Positions 44,253 to 53,480 of a DNA stretch of 64,000 nucleotides are shown piece after piece. Location of the stretch: the NCBI RefSeq assembly GCF_031426495.1, contig NZ_JANPLK010000085.1, forward strand, positions 9,964 to 73,963, given 5' to 3'. Source of the stretch: Gemmatimonas sp. (GTDB lineage: Bacteria > Gemmatimonadota > Gemmatimonadetes > Gemmatimonadales > Gemmatimonadaceae). How positions within the stretch are numbered: the stretch's first letter is position 1; each line of letters begins with the position of its first letter. A program made the translations under genes and the position numbers. Below the pieces are notes generated by a model. The model was not told where the DNA came from. It worked only from the letters and a program-made list of their open reading frames with translations, and searched no databases.

Positions 44253-45733
44253 CGGACACCATCGCCGACATCGACGCCGAACTGCTGGCGATGCTCGAAG
44301 CAGACACGACGCTCGAAGCGGCACGACCGATTCTCGAGTTGGCGGCGAGCTACTTCGCGGATACGCGTCGGGGCGAGGGTCCGGTATCGACGTGGCACAG
44401 TGCGCAGGTGATCGCCGATCGCATCGCCGGCCCGATGCCGCGCGGTGCGCGCGCGCTGCCGGATGTGGCGCGTCGCTTGTCGTCGCTGCTGCTGGAGGAC
44501 GTGAATCGACTGGCGCATCCGATGTATATCGGGCACCAGGTGTCGGCCCCGCTGCCGGCGGCGGTGTGGACCGATGCGCTGATCAGCGCGCTCAATCAAT
44601 CGCAGGCCGTGCGCGAGATGTCGCCGTCGTTCACGCCGCTGGAGCATCAGGTCATCGCTTGGATGACCGACTTGGTGGGGTGGGATGAGCAGGCCGGCGG
44701 CACCATGACGTCGGGTGGTACGGAAGCGACGTTCGCCGCGCTCTTGGCGGCACGCAGTCGCGCGGTGCCTGACGTGTGGACGAACGGGTTGGGGGCGAAC
44801 CCGCCGGTGGTGGTGTGCGGCGAGCATACGCACTACGCCGTCTCGCGGGCAGCCGGTGAGATGGGACTGGGACTGGCGCGCGTGATCGTGATTCCGTCGC
44901 GCGCGTTGCGCATGGATACGGATGCCCTGGGCGAGCGACTGGCAGCCTTGCGGGCCAGCGGTACGCGCGTGATGGCCGTGGTGGCCACGGCCGGATGTAC
45001 CGCAACCGGCAGCTTCGATGATCTGGACGTGGTGGCCGATCTGTGCGACGAGTTCGCAGACGATCGTGGTCCGTTGTGGCTGCATGTCGACGCCGCGCAT
45101 GGCGGTGCGGCAATCTTGTCTGCGCAGCATCGCCATCGCGTGAAGGGGCTGGTGCGCGCGCGGTCGCTGGCGTGGGACCCGCACAAGACACTGTTACTGC
45201 CACTGTCGGCCGGTATGGTGCTGGTGCGTGATCAGGATGAACTCACGCGCGCTTTCACGCAGGCGGCGCCGTATCTCTTCAGCTCCGGATCCGACGCCCA
45301 GATCTGGGATATGGGTCCGCGTTCGTTCCAGTGTTCGCGTCGCGCCGATGTGCTGAAGCTGTGGGTGGCGATCGAGCGCTACGGTTCCGACAATCTGGCG
45401 CGTCTATACGATCGGCTCTGCCGGATGGCGCAGACGCTCCATGGCCTGCTCAGCGCCCGCAGCGACTTCAGGCCGCTGCACGAACCGACGTCAAACATTC
45501 TCTGCTTCGCGTGGACGCCGTCGGGCGTGGCGGACGCGGATCTCGACACGTTGACCGATGTGCTGCGCGAGCGGTACAACCGGTCGGGGCGTGGCTGGAT
45601 TACGGCGACGACACTGGACGGTCGCCGGGTACTGCGCATTACCGTGATGAACGCACGCACCAACGAGACGCATCTCGCCGCGCTCGTGGACGGACTGTCG
45701 GCGGAGGCCGCGCTGATCCTGCACAAGCGCTAG
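44249..45733 (+). CDS. Group II PLP-dependent decarboxylase-like enzyme (copy 1)
   Basis: A 494-residue fold-type I PLP enzyme. MTSGGTEATFAALLAAR binds the cofactor phosphate, HVDAAHGGAAIL carries the Asp that contacts the pyridine ring, and the Schiff-base lysine is Lys313 in WDPHKTLLLP. It resembles aromatic amino-acid/glutamate decarboxylases and sphingosine-phosphate-lyase-like proteins; substrate unassigned. The ATG inside the DUF1835 stop is chosen over upstream in-frame codons. A second, only distantly similar enzyme is encoded at 53.5 kb. Confidence 0.88.
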   Translation: MTDTIADIDAELLAMLEADTTLEAARPILELAASYFADTRRGEGPVSTWHSAQVIADRIAGPMPRGARALPDVARRLSSLLLEDVNRLAHPMYIGHQVSAPLPAAVWTDALISALNQSQAVREMSPSFTPLEHQVIAWMTDLVGWDEQAGGTMTSGGTEATFAALLAARSRAVPDVWTNGLGANPPVVVCGEHTHYAVSRAAGEMGLGLARVIVIPSRALRMDTDALGERLAALRASGTRVMAVVATAGCTATGSFDDLDVVADLCDEFADDRGPLWLHVDAAHGGAAILSAQHRHRVKGLVRARSLAWDPHKTLLLPLSAGMVLVRDQDELTRAFTQAAPYLFSSGSDAQIWDMGPRSFQCSRRADVLKLWVAIERYGSDNLARLYDRLCRMAQTLHGLLSARSDFRPLHEPTSNILCFAWTPSGVADADLDTLTDVLRERYNRSGRGWITATTLDGRRVLRITVMNARTNETHLAALVDGLSAEAALILHKR

Positions 45734-45813
45734 CACTAGCGCTTCGCGGTTCGAGGTCGCATTTGTGTTCTGATGCGAAACCTCCACTCCCCTCGCTTCA
45801 TGAGAACACCGCC

Positions 45814-46290
45814 ATGCGCAAAGCTCTCCTGACGCGTCGCGCCGCCGCGGCGTTCGGTCTGCTGCTCAGCGGCTGTGCGCCGCCCGCGTCCACCCGCCGC
45901 CCGATCAATCCACCGGGCATCGCGCCGCTGGTGCCGGCGTACTCGGTGGCCATTCGTGCCGGTCATCAGGTATTTGTCTCGGGCATGACCGGCATCAAGC
46001 CGGGCACGCAGGACATCATCGAGGGCGGCGTCGAGATCCAGACGCGTCAGACGCTCGAGAACATCCGCACGGCGCTGCAATCGGCCGGTGCCACGATGGC
46101 CGATGTCGGCGAGTGTACGGTGTTCCTGACCGACATGCGCGACTACGCCGCGATGAATGGTGTATATACCGAGTACTTCCGCGTCGATCCCCCGGCGCGC
46201 GCGACGGTCGCCGTGACGGCCCTCCCGCGTCCCGCCGCGCGCGTGGAAATCAAATGCAGCGCACAGATCCGTTCTCTGGAGAAGCCGTGA
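45814..46290 (+). CDS. RidA-family protein with lipoprotein signal
   Basis: A 158-residue RidA/YjgF-type protein. The core has PAYSVAIRAGHQVFVSGMTG, TRQTLENIRTALQSAGATM and PARATVAVTALPRPAARVEIK, with the Arg residue expected for imine/enamine hydrolysis. Unusually, the N-terminus MRKALLTRRAAAAFGLLLSGC is a signal with lipobox (LLSGC), so the protein should be exported and lipid-anchored. RidA proteins normally work in the cytosol on enamines made by PLP enzymes, and a PLP enzyme is encoded just upstream. Its stop overlaps the malic-enzyme GTG. Confidence 0.88.
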   Translation: MRKALLTRRAAAAFGLLLSGCAPPASTRRPINPPGIAPLVPAYSVAIRAGHQVFVSGMTGIKPGTQDIIEGGVEIQTRQTLENIRTALQSAGATMADVGECTVFLTDMRDYAAMNGVYTEYFRVDPPARATVAVTALPRPAARVEIKCSAQIRSLEKP

Positions 46291-47924
46291 CGACCCCGCT
46301 CCAACTCAAACGTGGTTCCGACCTGCTGCACGACCCCGTGCTGAACAAGGGTACGGCGTTCACTGATGCCGAGCGCGATGCGTTCGGGTTGCGCGGGCTG
46401 CTACCGCCGCGCGTGATGTCGCAGGACGAGCAGATGGCGCGCATCCTGCCCGGTGTGCGCTCGAAGCCGTCGCCGCTGGAGCAGTATGCCTATCTGGTGG
46501 CGCTGCACGATCGGAACGTGACGCTCTTCTATCGGTTGGTAATGGATCACCTCGAAGAGCTGATGCCGGTACTGTACACGCCCACCGTGGGACAGGCGTG
46601 CGAAGAGTTCGGCCGCATTTTTCGTCGCAGCCGCGGCATGTACATCACAGCTGCCGACAGGGGACATGTGGCAGAAGTGCTCGCCAACTGGCCACAAGAC
46701 GACATTCGCATGATCGTCGTGACTGATGGTGAGCGGATTCTCGGTTTGGGTGATCTCGGGGCCAACGGAATGGGCATCCCCATCGGAAAGCTCACGTTGT
46801 ACACGGCGTGCGCGGGGGTATCGCCCAATCAGTGCTTACCCATTACGATCGACGTCGGGACGAACAACACCTCGCTGCGCGAAAGTCATTCCTACGTCGG
46901 ACTGCGTCAGCCGCGGTTGCGAGGCGCCGAGTACGACGAGCTGCTGGATGAATTCGTGGAGGCAGTACAAGCGCGCTTCCCGCTGGCCTGTCTGCAGTTC
47001 GAGGACTTCGGCAACCATAACGCGTTCTCGCTACTCGAACGGTGGCGCGATCGCATCTGCACCTTCAACGACGACATTCAGGGCACCGCGTCGGTCGCGC
47101 TGGCGGGCTTGTACTCGGCGGCGCGCATCAGTGGCACGCCGCTGCGTGACATGCGCCTGCTTTTCCTCGGCGCTGGTGAGGCCGGCATCGGCATCGGCGA
47201 TCTCGTGGTCGAGGCGCTCTGCTCAGAGGGACTGTCGCTCGCCGAAGCGCGGCGTCACTGCTGGTTCGTGGACTCGAAGGGCCTGGTGGAGCATTCGCGC
47301 ACCGACTTGGCGGAGCACAAGAAGCCGTTCGCCCACGATCATGCGTCGGTGCGCACGCTGCTGGACGCCGTGGAATCGCTCAAGCCGCACGCGATCATCG
47401 GCGTCTCGGGCACGCCGAATACGTTCACCAAAGAAGTGTTGGAGGCGATGGCGCGGGAGCATGCGCGACCGATCGTCCTCGCGCTGTCCAATCCCACCTC
47501 GAAGGCCGAGTGCACGGCGCTGCAGGCGTACGCGGGCACTGACGGTCGCGCCATTTTCGCCAGCGGCAGTCCGTTCGCGCCGGTCACGTACAAGGGCAAG
47601 ACGCACGTGCCGGGGCAGGGCAATAACGCCTATATCTTCCCGGGCGTCGGACTCGGCGTCATCGTGAGCGCCTCGTCACGCGTGACCGAAGCGATGTTCG
47701 CGACGGCTGCGCGCACGCTGGCGTCGATGGTCACCGGCGACGATCTGGCAATGGGACGCATCTATCCGAGCGTGTCGCGCATTCGCGACGTGTCACGCGC
47801 CATCGCGATCGAAGTGGCTACCCTGGCCTTCGATAGCGGGTTGGCGCGCGTTGAACGGCCGGCCGACATCGCGGCCGCGGTGACCGACGCGATGTTCGAG
47901 CCGCACTACGTATCGTTGATCTAA
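46287..47924 (+). CDS. NAD(P)-dependent malic enzyme
   Basis: Oxidatively decarboxylates malate to pyruvate. The 545 residues match the long malic-enzyme form: LYTPTVGQACEEFGRIF (with the catalytic Tyr), GERILGLGDLGANGMGIPIGKL, FEDFGNHNAFSLLER (metal site), CTFNDDIQGTASVALAG and the dinucleotide-binding LFLGAGEAGIGIGDL. The GTG start is chosen because GGAG lies 5 nt upstream and it overlaps the RidA stop (GTGA); an ATG at 46254 is also in frame. Coenzyme preference is not certain from sequence. Confidence 0.94.
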   Translation: MTTPLQLKRGSDLLHDPVLNKGTAFTDAERDAFGLRGLLPPRVMSQDEQMARILPGVRSKPSPLEQYAYLVALHDRNVTLFYRLVMDHLEELMPVLYTPTVGQACEEFGRIFRRSRGMYITAADRGHVAEVLANWPQDDIRMIVVTDGERILGLGDLGANGMGIPIGKLTLYTACAGVSPNQCLPITIDVGTNNTSLRESHSYVGLRQPRLRGAEYDELLDEFVEAVQARFPLACLQFEDFGNHNAFSLLERWRDRICTFNDDIQGTASVALAGLYSAARISGTPLRDMRLLFLGAGEAGIGIGDLVVEALCSEGLSLAEARRHCWFVDSKGLVEHSRTDLAEHKKPFAHDHASVRTLLDAVESLKPHAIIGVSGTPNTFTKEVLEAMAREHARPIVLALSNPTSKAECTALQAYAGTDGRAIFASGSPFAPVTYKGKTHVPGQGNNAYIFPGVGLGVIVSASSRVTEAMFATAARTLASMVTGDDLAMGRIYPSVSRIRDVSRAIAIEVATLAFDSGLARVERPADIAAAVTDAMFEPHYVSLI

Positions 47925-47929
47925 TAGGT

Positions 47930-47973
47930 GTGCGCTATCGCCTGCCGAACAGTCCGGCAGGCGAGAAGCGCAC
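47930..47973. terminator. Hairpin between malic enzyme and outer-membrane protein genes
   Basis: Inner stem TCGCCTGCCG / CGGCAGGCGA (10 bp perfect, 7-nt loop) inside an outer stem GTGCGCT / AGCGCAC. It lies 5 nt after the malic-enzyme stop and covers the last codons of the opposite gene. No T tract is seen. Probably a shared terminator. Confidence 0.6.
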
Positions 47974-48699
47974 GCCCACGCTGACGTTAGTGCCGCCGAG
48001 ATCGATGTGATCGAAGGTGGCGAAGTCGTCGCTCATCGGCGCCGAGCCGAACTGCTGATGCACCGTACCCTGCAGGGCGACCCATCGTCGGATGGGCACA
48101 TCCAAGCCTGCGCTGAGGTACTCGAAGGTGCCGCGACCGGTCGAGTAGAAATCGTCGCGATACGCCACCAGCCGTTCGGCGTCCACGAAGGCGCCCCACT
48201 GATGAAAGCGGTAGCGGGCCGTGCCGACGCCCGCGCCCAGTATTACACGAGCGCGATCGAGCCCCGCCCCGCCAGACCGCGTCCAGCGAGCAGCCCGCCA
48301 CTCGACGCCCAGCGACTGGGCCGATGCGACCTGCAGTGCCGTTTGCTGCGCGACGGCACTGGTGGTCGTGGCCGGCGATACGCGGCTGACGGAGCCCATG
48401 GTGCGTTCACCCGACTCGGCGCCGAGGCGGATGCTCCAGCGTGGCGTGATGCGTACGGAGAGATCGATCCCGGTGAGTCGCGGACTCAACGTCGACGCAC
48501 CGGGATCGAGCGCTCGGTCGATGAGTGAATACACCTCGCTGTTGCCCGATGGCGTGAGCACACCGTAGCGCACGGCGACGCTGACACGTGACCAGGCGGA
48601 GGAATCCTGCGGTGCCGCTTGCGCGTGCAGCGCGGGCCCGTGAAGAATCGCCACAAGGCCGGCGGCCACACGCGAGGCGAATCGCATCGTGCGGCTCAT
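47935..48699 (-). CDS. Outer-membrane beta-barrel protein
   Basis: A 254-residue protein with a signal peptide (MRFASRVAAGLVAILHGPALHAQ) and alternating beta strands such as WSIRLGAESGERTMG, FEYLSAGLDVPIRRWVALQG and VSVGVRFSPAGLF. It looks like a small eight- to ten-stranded barrel. The start is the ATG within the stop of the Ig-like lipoprotein gene (ATGA). Third gene of the adhesin-type operon. Function unknown. Confidence 0.78.
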   Translation of the reverse strand: MSRTMRFASRVAAGLVAILHGPALHAQAAPQDSSAWSRVSVAVRYGVLTPSGNSEVYSLIDRALDPGASTLSPRLTGIDLSVRITPRWSIRLGAESGERTMGSVSRVSPATTTSAVAQQTALQVASAQSLGVEWRAARWTRSGGAGLDRARVILGAGVGTARYRFHQWGAFVDAERLVAYRDDFYSTGRGTFEYLSAGLDVPIRRWVALQGTVHQQFGSAPMSDDFATFDHIDLGGTNVSVGVRFSPAGLFGRR

Positions 48700-49484
48700 C
48701 GTCCGGCCTCCCGCTCGCGCAACACGAAGTCGAGCGACACGCACGACGTTTTGGACTGACGACGCTGTGCGAAGACCATGCACGACACGTGCGGCAGTCT
48801 TGGCGTGACCGACATCGCGGCCGTGGCCGACAGCTCGCCGCTGGTGGCAACAATATTCGTGCGTCCTTCAGCCCGCGAGCGCGCAACGCCAGCGCTGTCG
48901 ATGCTCACGATGGTCGCGTTGGCCGAACGCCAGGAGACGGGTGCGACACTCGGCCCCATCAGGTTGCCGCGACGGTCCGCGACTTCGGCGCGGAGCGACC
49001 GTCGGGCATCGAGTGCCTTGAATGTCGTATCGGCCACCGAGATGGTCAGGCGTACGGCACGCTGGCGCACGTCGATCACGACGGTGTCGGCGATCGGCCC
49101 GCTGTAATATCCGCGTGGCCGGACGCCGCCTTCCGCGGGATCAACCTCGGCGATGATGATGACGCGGCCGTTGCCGACCGCGCTGAAGATGCCGTTGCCG
49201 ACCATCTGCACGACGCCGGCGGGTGATGACGACCAGCGCAGGGGCACGTTGGCTAGCGCGCTACCTGTTTGGTCGAGTACGCGCGACTGCACGCGTGCCG
49301 TGTCACCGAAGCTCTCGAGCGGCGCGGCGCTGACGACGCTCAGGTCAATGCTGGCCGGGGCGTTGTCGACCGCGCGCACCATGTCGGCGGGCGCACAGGC
49401 GGTCACGAGCAGCGATGCGGTGAGCAGGGTCCGCACCACCCGTAGCGTGCAGATGGTCATAGGGGCCTTCATGAGGGAGATCAT
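48696..49484 (-). CDS. Ig-like (Big-2 type) surface lipoprotein
   Basis: A 262-residue predicted lipoprotein: the signal RTLLTASLLVTACAP has a clear lipobox (VTAC). The mature part contains Ig-like strands in the Big family style (RVQSRVLDQTGSALANVPLRW, SIDSAGVARSRAEGRTNIVA). A C-terminal Cys pair (PHVSCMVFAQRRQSKTSCVS) might form a disulfide. The chosen ATG overlaps the adhesin stop (ATGA). Such domains usually mediate surface contacts. Function unknown. Confidence 0.8.
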   Translation of the reverse strand: MISLMKAPMTICTLRVVRTLLTASLLVTACAPADMVRAVDNAPASIDLSVVSAAPLESFGDTARVQSRVLDQTGSALANVPLRWSSSPAGVVQMVGNGIFSAVGNGRVIIIAEVDPAEGGVRPRGYYSGPIADTVVIDVRQRAVRLTISVADTTFKALDARRSLRAEVADRRGNLMGPSVAPVSWRSANATIVSIDSAGVARSRAEGRTNIVATSGELSATAAMSVTPRLPHVSCMVFAQRRQSKTSCVSLDFVLREREAGR

Positions 49485-52400
49485 GGCGTGTTCGGCTGAG
49501 GAGCGGCGGGCGGCAGCACGATGGCGGTGAGCAGCAGGCGCGCGCGGGCGCCTGGTTCGATGCGCGGTATGGTCCACTGCTTCGTCACGTCGTTGTAGCT
49601 GCCGTCGATCGGCGTAGTCTTCACGATCGTGAAGCCGGCTTCGGTGAAGGCGCGCGGGATGATGACGTTGAGCGCGGGGCCGGTACCCTTGTTGAGCACC
49701 GTCAGCGTGATCGTGATCGTGTCACCAACCGTGGGCGAGCTCTGATCGGGCACCGCCGTGAGTTCAACGTCGGCCGGCGGTTCGGCCACTTCGACGCCGA
49801 GCGTGGCCGTTCGTGGCGTATGCGTCCGATCGATACCGTTCACCTGCAGGGTGTAGTTGCCAGGCGGCAGCGAGGCTGGGATCGGTACGGTGGTGCGGAA
49901 CGTGCCATCGCTGCCGACGAGCACGGTGCCGAGCAGGATCGGCGTGCCATTCGGTGCGTAGATGAACACCGACACGTACGTGCCCGGCGCGAAGCCGCTG
50001 CCTTCGGTAGTGGCGCGTCCACCCTGATCGAGCTGCATGGTACGGCTGCTGTCGATCGGGATGGCCGTGTTCGAGGCATCGCTCGAGCGCAGCGAAAGCG
50101 TGACAGTGCCATCGGACACCCGGAGGACCGTATCGCGAACCACTTCGACGGTGACCGGATTGGTGCTCGAGGTGAGCGTGCCCGTGCCGCGCGGCGTGGT
50201 CGTCGGCTGCCCCCCGCTGGTGCGGCCCGGACCGATGGGAATGAACGGCCCCGGCACTTCGACGAAGGCGCTCATGCCGCACGTATTCACCGCCGCCACA
50301 CGAACGCGGGTGGGCACGTTATTGGTGAGCCCCTGCAGTGTCCATGAAGTGAGCGAGCGGCCATCAAGCAGTGTGCGCTGCCAACTGGCCCCGTTGTCGG
50401 TGCTGCGCTCCACGGCGTACCCCGACACGGCGCGACAACCCTCGATGGCCGGGATCTCGAAGGTGAGCGTGATCCGTCCGTCGCCCGAGACGCCCACGAG
50501 TGCGCGCGGCACGGAGGGCGGCGTTGCCGCGAGAATGTCGGCGGCGGCACTCGGTGCGTTGCTGAGACTCAGCGAATAGTTCGCGGCGGCACTGCCTCCG
50601 AGCACGGCACCAGTAATGCCAACCGGCCGCTGTGTGCCGACGGCTGGATCACCGAAGGCGAACGTGACGCCGGTAAGCGTGACGTTATCGCCGCCGAGTA
50701 CCCCGATGAGTGTGAGCGTGTTGGCGCTGATGGTGACCGAGGTGGTGCCGTCGAACAGCTTCTCGTTGGCCATGAATGAGCCGCCGATCGTGAGCGGCAT
50801 CGCGGTGATGCTGGCGGTGGCGGTCGGCGCGCCGGCAAGACTCACCGTGTACAGATTGCCCTGGCTTCCCGCTAAGGTCACAGCGGTGATCACGACGGTT
50901 TTGGTGTTACCGACCGTCGGCGTGAGGAAGCCGAGCGTAACCGAGGCGATGGTAACGTTGTCAGGGCTGGTGACGCCGACAAGTGTGAGGCTGCTGGTGT
51001 TCCCGGTGGCCGCGGTCGTTCCGCTGTACAGCCTGTCGTTCGCGGTGAAGCTGCCGCCGATGGTGACCGTGCCGCCGGCCGAGGTGATGTTGGCGGTGGT
51101 AGTCGGTGCGCCCGATACGCTGATCGAGTAATTGCCGCTGTTGGCGCCACCGAGGGTGGCCGCCGTGAGCGAGACAGTCTTACCGTTGGCGACGGAGGCC
51201 GTCGCGAAGGCGGCGGTCGGTGTGGCGAGTGTGACGACATCGGGGCTGACCACCCCAACCAGCGTAAGGCTGTTGGTGGCGATCGTCGCTGACGTGTTGC
51301 CGTCGTACACCTTGTTACTGGCGGTGAAGCTGCCGGCGATAGTAAGCGGCTTCGGTGTGATGTTGGCGGTGGCCGTGGGCGCGCCGGTCAGGCTCACCGT
51401 GTAGAGGCCCGCGTCGGTGCCGCCGAGCGTGACGCCGGTGATCACAACGGTCTTGGCGGTGCCAACGGGGGCCGTGAGAAAGCCGAGCGTAACGGAGGCG
51501 ATGGTCACGTTGTCACTGCCGTTCACACCGACCAGCGTGAGACTCGTGGTGGTGCCGGTGGCGGTGGTGTCACCGCTGTAGACTTTGTTGTTGGCGGTGA
51601 AGCTGCCGCCGATGGTGACCGTACTGGTGACCGGTGTGACCGTGAGTTCGTTCGTGCTGGCGTCGCTCAGTGTGAAGCCGTCGGTATTGGTGATTGTGCC
51701 CACGACCTCGTACGTGCCGGTCGTTAGTGGTGTGGTCAGCGTGAGCGACCAAGTGTTGCCACTGCGCACAATGGCGGGCGACGTGCTGGTGGAGTACTGC
51801 ACGCCATTCACCACGACGGTGAGGACTTCACCAGTGCCGACGGTCGCGGTGCCGGTGATCGTTGGGGTCGTGGAGGAGGTGCCGAGCGATGTGACCGTGA
51901 CCGGTCCGGCCGGTCTCGATGCGATCACGGTGGCGAGATAGTCGTTCAGTCCCGCGAGCACCTGCGAGATGGCCGCGTTGCCGTTGGTGCTTTGTCCATC
52001 GGTGAGCTTCGTGCCTGCGTACGCGGCGGCGTACCCACCGATGCTGGTGCCGCCGTTCACCGCGCCATCCGTGATCTGGATGGATCCGCCACTATACGTG
52101 AGCGTGATCGGCGACGTCGGTCGGGGCAGGAATCCAATCAGGTATGTGGTACCGCCACTGTTGCGCCAATTGGCCGACGCGGGCAGTTCGAGGATCGTTC
52201 CGTTCGTCCGCACGATGCGCATCGTGCCCGGGATGTCGTTCCCCTGAATCTCGAACGTGCTGGTTGACGAGCTTTGAATGAAGAAGATGCGCGCGATTTC
52301 AAGCGTCGCGAACGTCAGTACATTGTTGGCCGTGCCCGCCGAGGTGCCACGAGTGCCCACAAACCCATTGGTGAAGGGCACGCTGATCATGGTCTGCGCA

Positions 52401-52492
52401 CCAAGCTCCGAGGCAGCTCCGCCGAGCGTCAGCGACATGCTCAAGGCGCCAATGATCCGGCTCCACCGTCGTCTAATTGCCGCGTACCACAT
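49481..52492 (-). CDS. Large secreted YDG-repeat adhesin-like protein
   Basis: A 1003-residue exported protein. The N-terminal signal ends near ASELGAQ; residues about 35-190 form an unknown beta domain; an Ig-like domain is at about 195-285. Four tandem YDG-type beta repeats of about 90 residues follow (about 288-653, each with TIGGSF or TIAGSF near its start). A fibronectin type III domain is at about 660-755 (ITLTFEIPAIEG), then an invasin/Ig-like region and a C-terminal DUF11-like domain (PTVGDTITITLTVLNKG). Thr/Ser/Gly-rich throughout. First gene of a three-gene operon with 4-nt overlaps. Probably a surface adhesin or matrix protein. Confidence 0.83.
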   Translation of the reverse strand: MWYAAIRRRWSRIIGALSMSLTLGGAASELGAQTMISVPFTNGFVGTRGTSAGTANNVLTFATLEIARIFFIQSSSTSTFEIQGNDIPGTMRIVRTNGTILELPASANWRNSGGTTYLIGFLPRPTSPITLTYSGGSIQITDGAVNGGTSIGGYAAAYAGTKLTDGQSTNGNAAISQVLAGLNDYLATVIASRPAGPVTVTSLGTSSTTPTITGTATVGTGEVLTVVVNGVQYSTSTSPAIVRSGNTWSLTLTTPLTTGTYEVVGTITNTDGFTLSDASTNELTVTPVTSTVTIGGSFTANNKVYSGDTTATGTTTSLTLVGVNGSDNVTIASVTLGFLTAPVGTAKTVVITGVTLGGTDAGLYTVSLTGAPTATANITPKPLTIAGSFTASNKVYDGNTSATIATNSLTLVGVVSPDVVTLATPTAAFATASVANGKTVSLTAATLGGANSGNYSISVSGAPTTTANITSAGGTVTIGGSFTANDRLYSGTTAATGNTSSLTLVGVTSPDNVTIASVTLGFLTPTVGNTKTVVITAVTLAGSQGNLYTVSLAGAPTATASITAMPLTIGGSFMANEKLFDGTTSVTISANTLTLIGVLGGDNVTLTGVTFAFGDPAVGTQRPVGITGAVLGGSAAANYSLSLSNAPSAAADILAATPPSVPRALVGVSGDGRITLTFEIPAIEGCRAVSGYAVERSTDNGASWQRTLLDGRSLTSWTLQGLTNNVPTRVRVAAVNTCGMSAFVEVPGPFIPIGPGRTSGGQPTTTPRGTGTLTSSTNPVTVEVVRDTVLRVSDGTVTLSLRSSDASNTAIPIDSSRTMQLDQGGRATTEGSGFAPGTYVSVFIYAPNGTPILLGTVLVGSDGTFRTTVPIPASLPPGNYTLQVNGIDRTHTPRTATLGVEVAEPPADVELTAVPDQSSPTVGDTITITLTVLNKGTGPALNVIIPRAFTEAGFTIVKTTPIDGSYNDVTKQWTIPRIEPGARARLLLTAIVLPPAAPQPNTP
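50534..51630 (-). repeat. Four tandem YDG-domain repeats in the adhesin gene
   Basis: Four consecutive units of about 270 bp encode YDG repeats. Units 1 and 3 share TVTIGGSFTAN, YSG, DNVTIASVTLGFLT and KTVVIT, while units 2 and 4 share PLTI, DG and NYS elements. This alternation suggests that a two-repeat block was duplicated. Confidence 0.8.
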
Positions 52493-52651
52493 GCGTCTAA
52501 CTCCACTGTAAACGTCAGGCGGGAGCCAGCGTCCTCGCTGACACTTGACCTCTGTACAGTGGTTTCGGCCGCACGCGGCCTGCGCTTGATCTCAAATGTA
52601 TGATGTTCTTTACTTCATGCTTGACACTTCGCGCCAGCGGAATGCGCTCGA

Positions 52652-53434
52652 TCAGAATCGCAGCGAGAGGCAGCTGAGTCCCCCATCCATCTTGGCGAAC
52701 TCGCTCATGGCCAACGGCACCAGCGTATAACCGGCCGCACGCAGAACGGCGTGCGTGCCGGGAAAGCCATCGGCCACGAAGATCACGTCATTGACCCGCA
52801 CACAGTTCGCGGCGTACTCCTCGCCGGACGGCACGCGCAGCACCGTCCGGTCGGCAAATGCCTCGTGCGCCGCAAGCGCGTCGATACAGAGCAGGCGATC
52901 GGCATCGAGGGCCACGACCCCGCTCTTGAGATGCAGAATGCCGGGCGTGTGGCGGATGTCGACCAGCCGCGACGTGACACCGTATCGCGACAGCCATTCG
53001 GCAAGCTGTCGCGCGCCGTCGTGATTGGTGCGCAGCGAAATCCCGATGAATGCCGTCTGTCCCGCTTCGCACACGTCGCCCGCATCGAGCGTACCGGGGC
53101 TCGTGATCTCGGGCAGTTCGGCGAAGTATGCGGAGAGCGCGTCGCGGACGGCATGCACTTCGCCTGCACGACTCTCAGCGCCCGGACGTGTGATGATGGC
53201 GCCCTGACCCGGGAGAATGAGCGCGGTATCCTCGACGAAGGTGGAGTCCGGGTGCGCGCTGTCGATGGGAAGTGCGATAACCCTACAGCCATGGCGCTCG
53301 AGCGCGGCGCAGTAGGCGGCGTGCTGCGCGAGTGCCAGCTCGACGTCGGGCACGCCGAGATCGACGGTGGTGAGTCCGTCGGCGAAGTTGCGCGCTGGTG
53401 GGCGAACGATCGCCTTCGTGAAGCGTGAGAACAT
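52652..53434 (-). CDS. Dimethylarginine dimethylaminohydrolase (DDAH-like)
   Basis: A 260-residue guanidino-modifying enzyme of the DDAH/amidinotransferase fold. The expected residues are visible: Glu-Asp in FVEDTALIL (66-74), DAGDV (117-121), the active-site His168 in ILHLKSG and the nucleophile Cys255 in GGLSCLSLRF. Family members hydrolyse methylated arginines to citrulline and methylamines; an arginine deiminase-like or other amidinohydrolase activity is possible. The ATG giving MFSRFTKAIVRPP is chosen over upstream codons. It diverges from a PLP-dependent decarboxylase gene. Confidence 0.9.
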   Translation of the reverse strand: MFSRFTKAIVRPPARNFADGLTTVDLGVPDVELALAQHAAYCAALERHGCRVIALPIDSAHPDSTFVEDTALILPGQGAIITRPGAESRAGEVHAVRDALSAYFAELPEITSPGTLDAGDVCEAGQTAFIGISLRTNHDGARQLAEWLSRYGVTSRLVDIRHTPGILHLKSGVVALDADRLLCIDALAAHEAFADRTVLRVPSGEEYAANCVRVNDVIFVADGFPGTHAVLRAAGYTLVPLAMSEFAKMDGGLSCLSLRF

Positions 53435-53480
53435 GCGCAGAGTATGGCGCTTCGGGTGCCGCGGCGGAATACTTCCGCGC

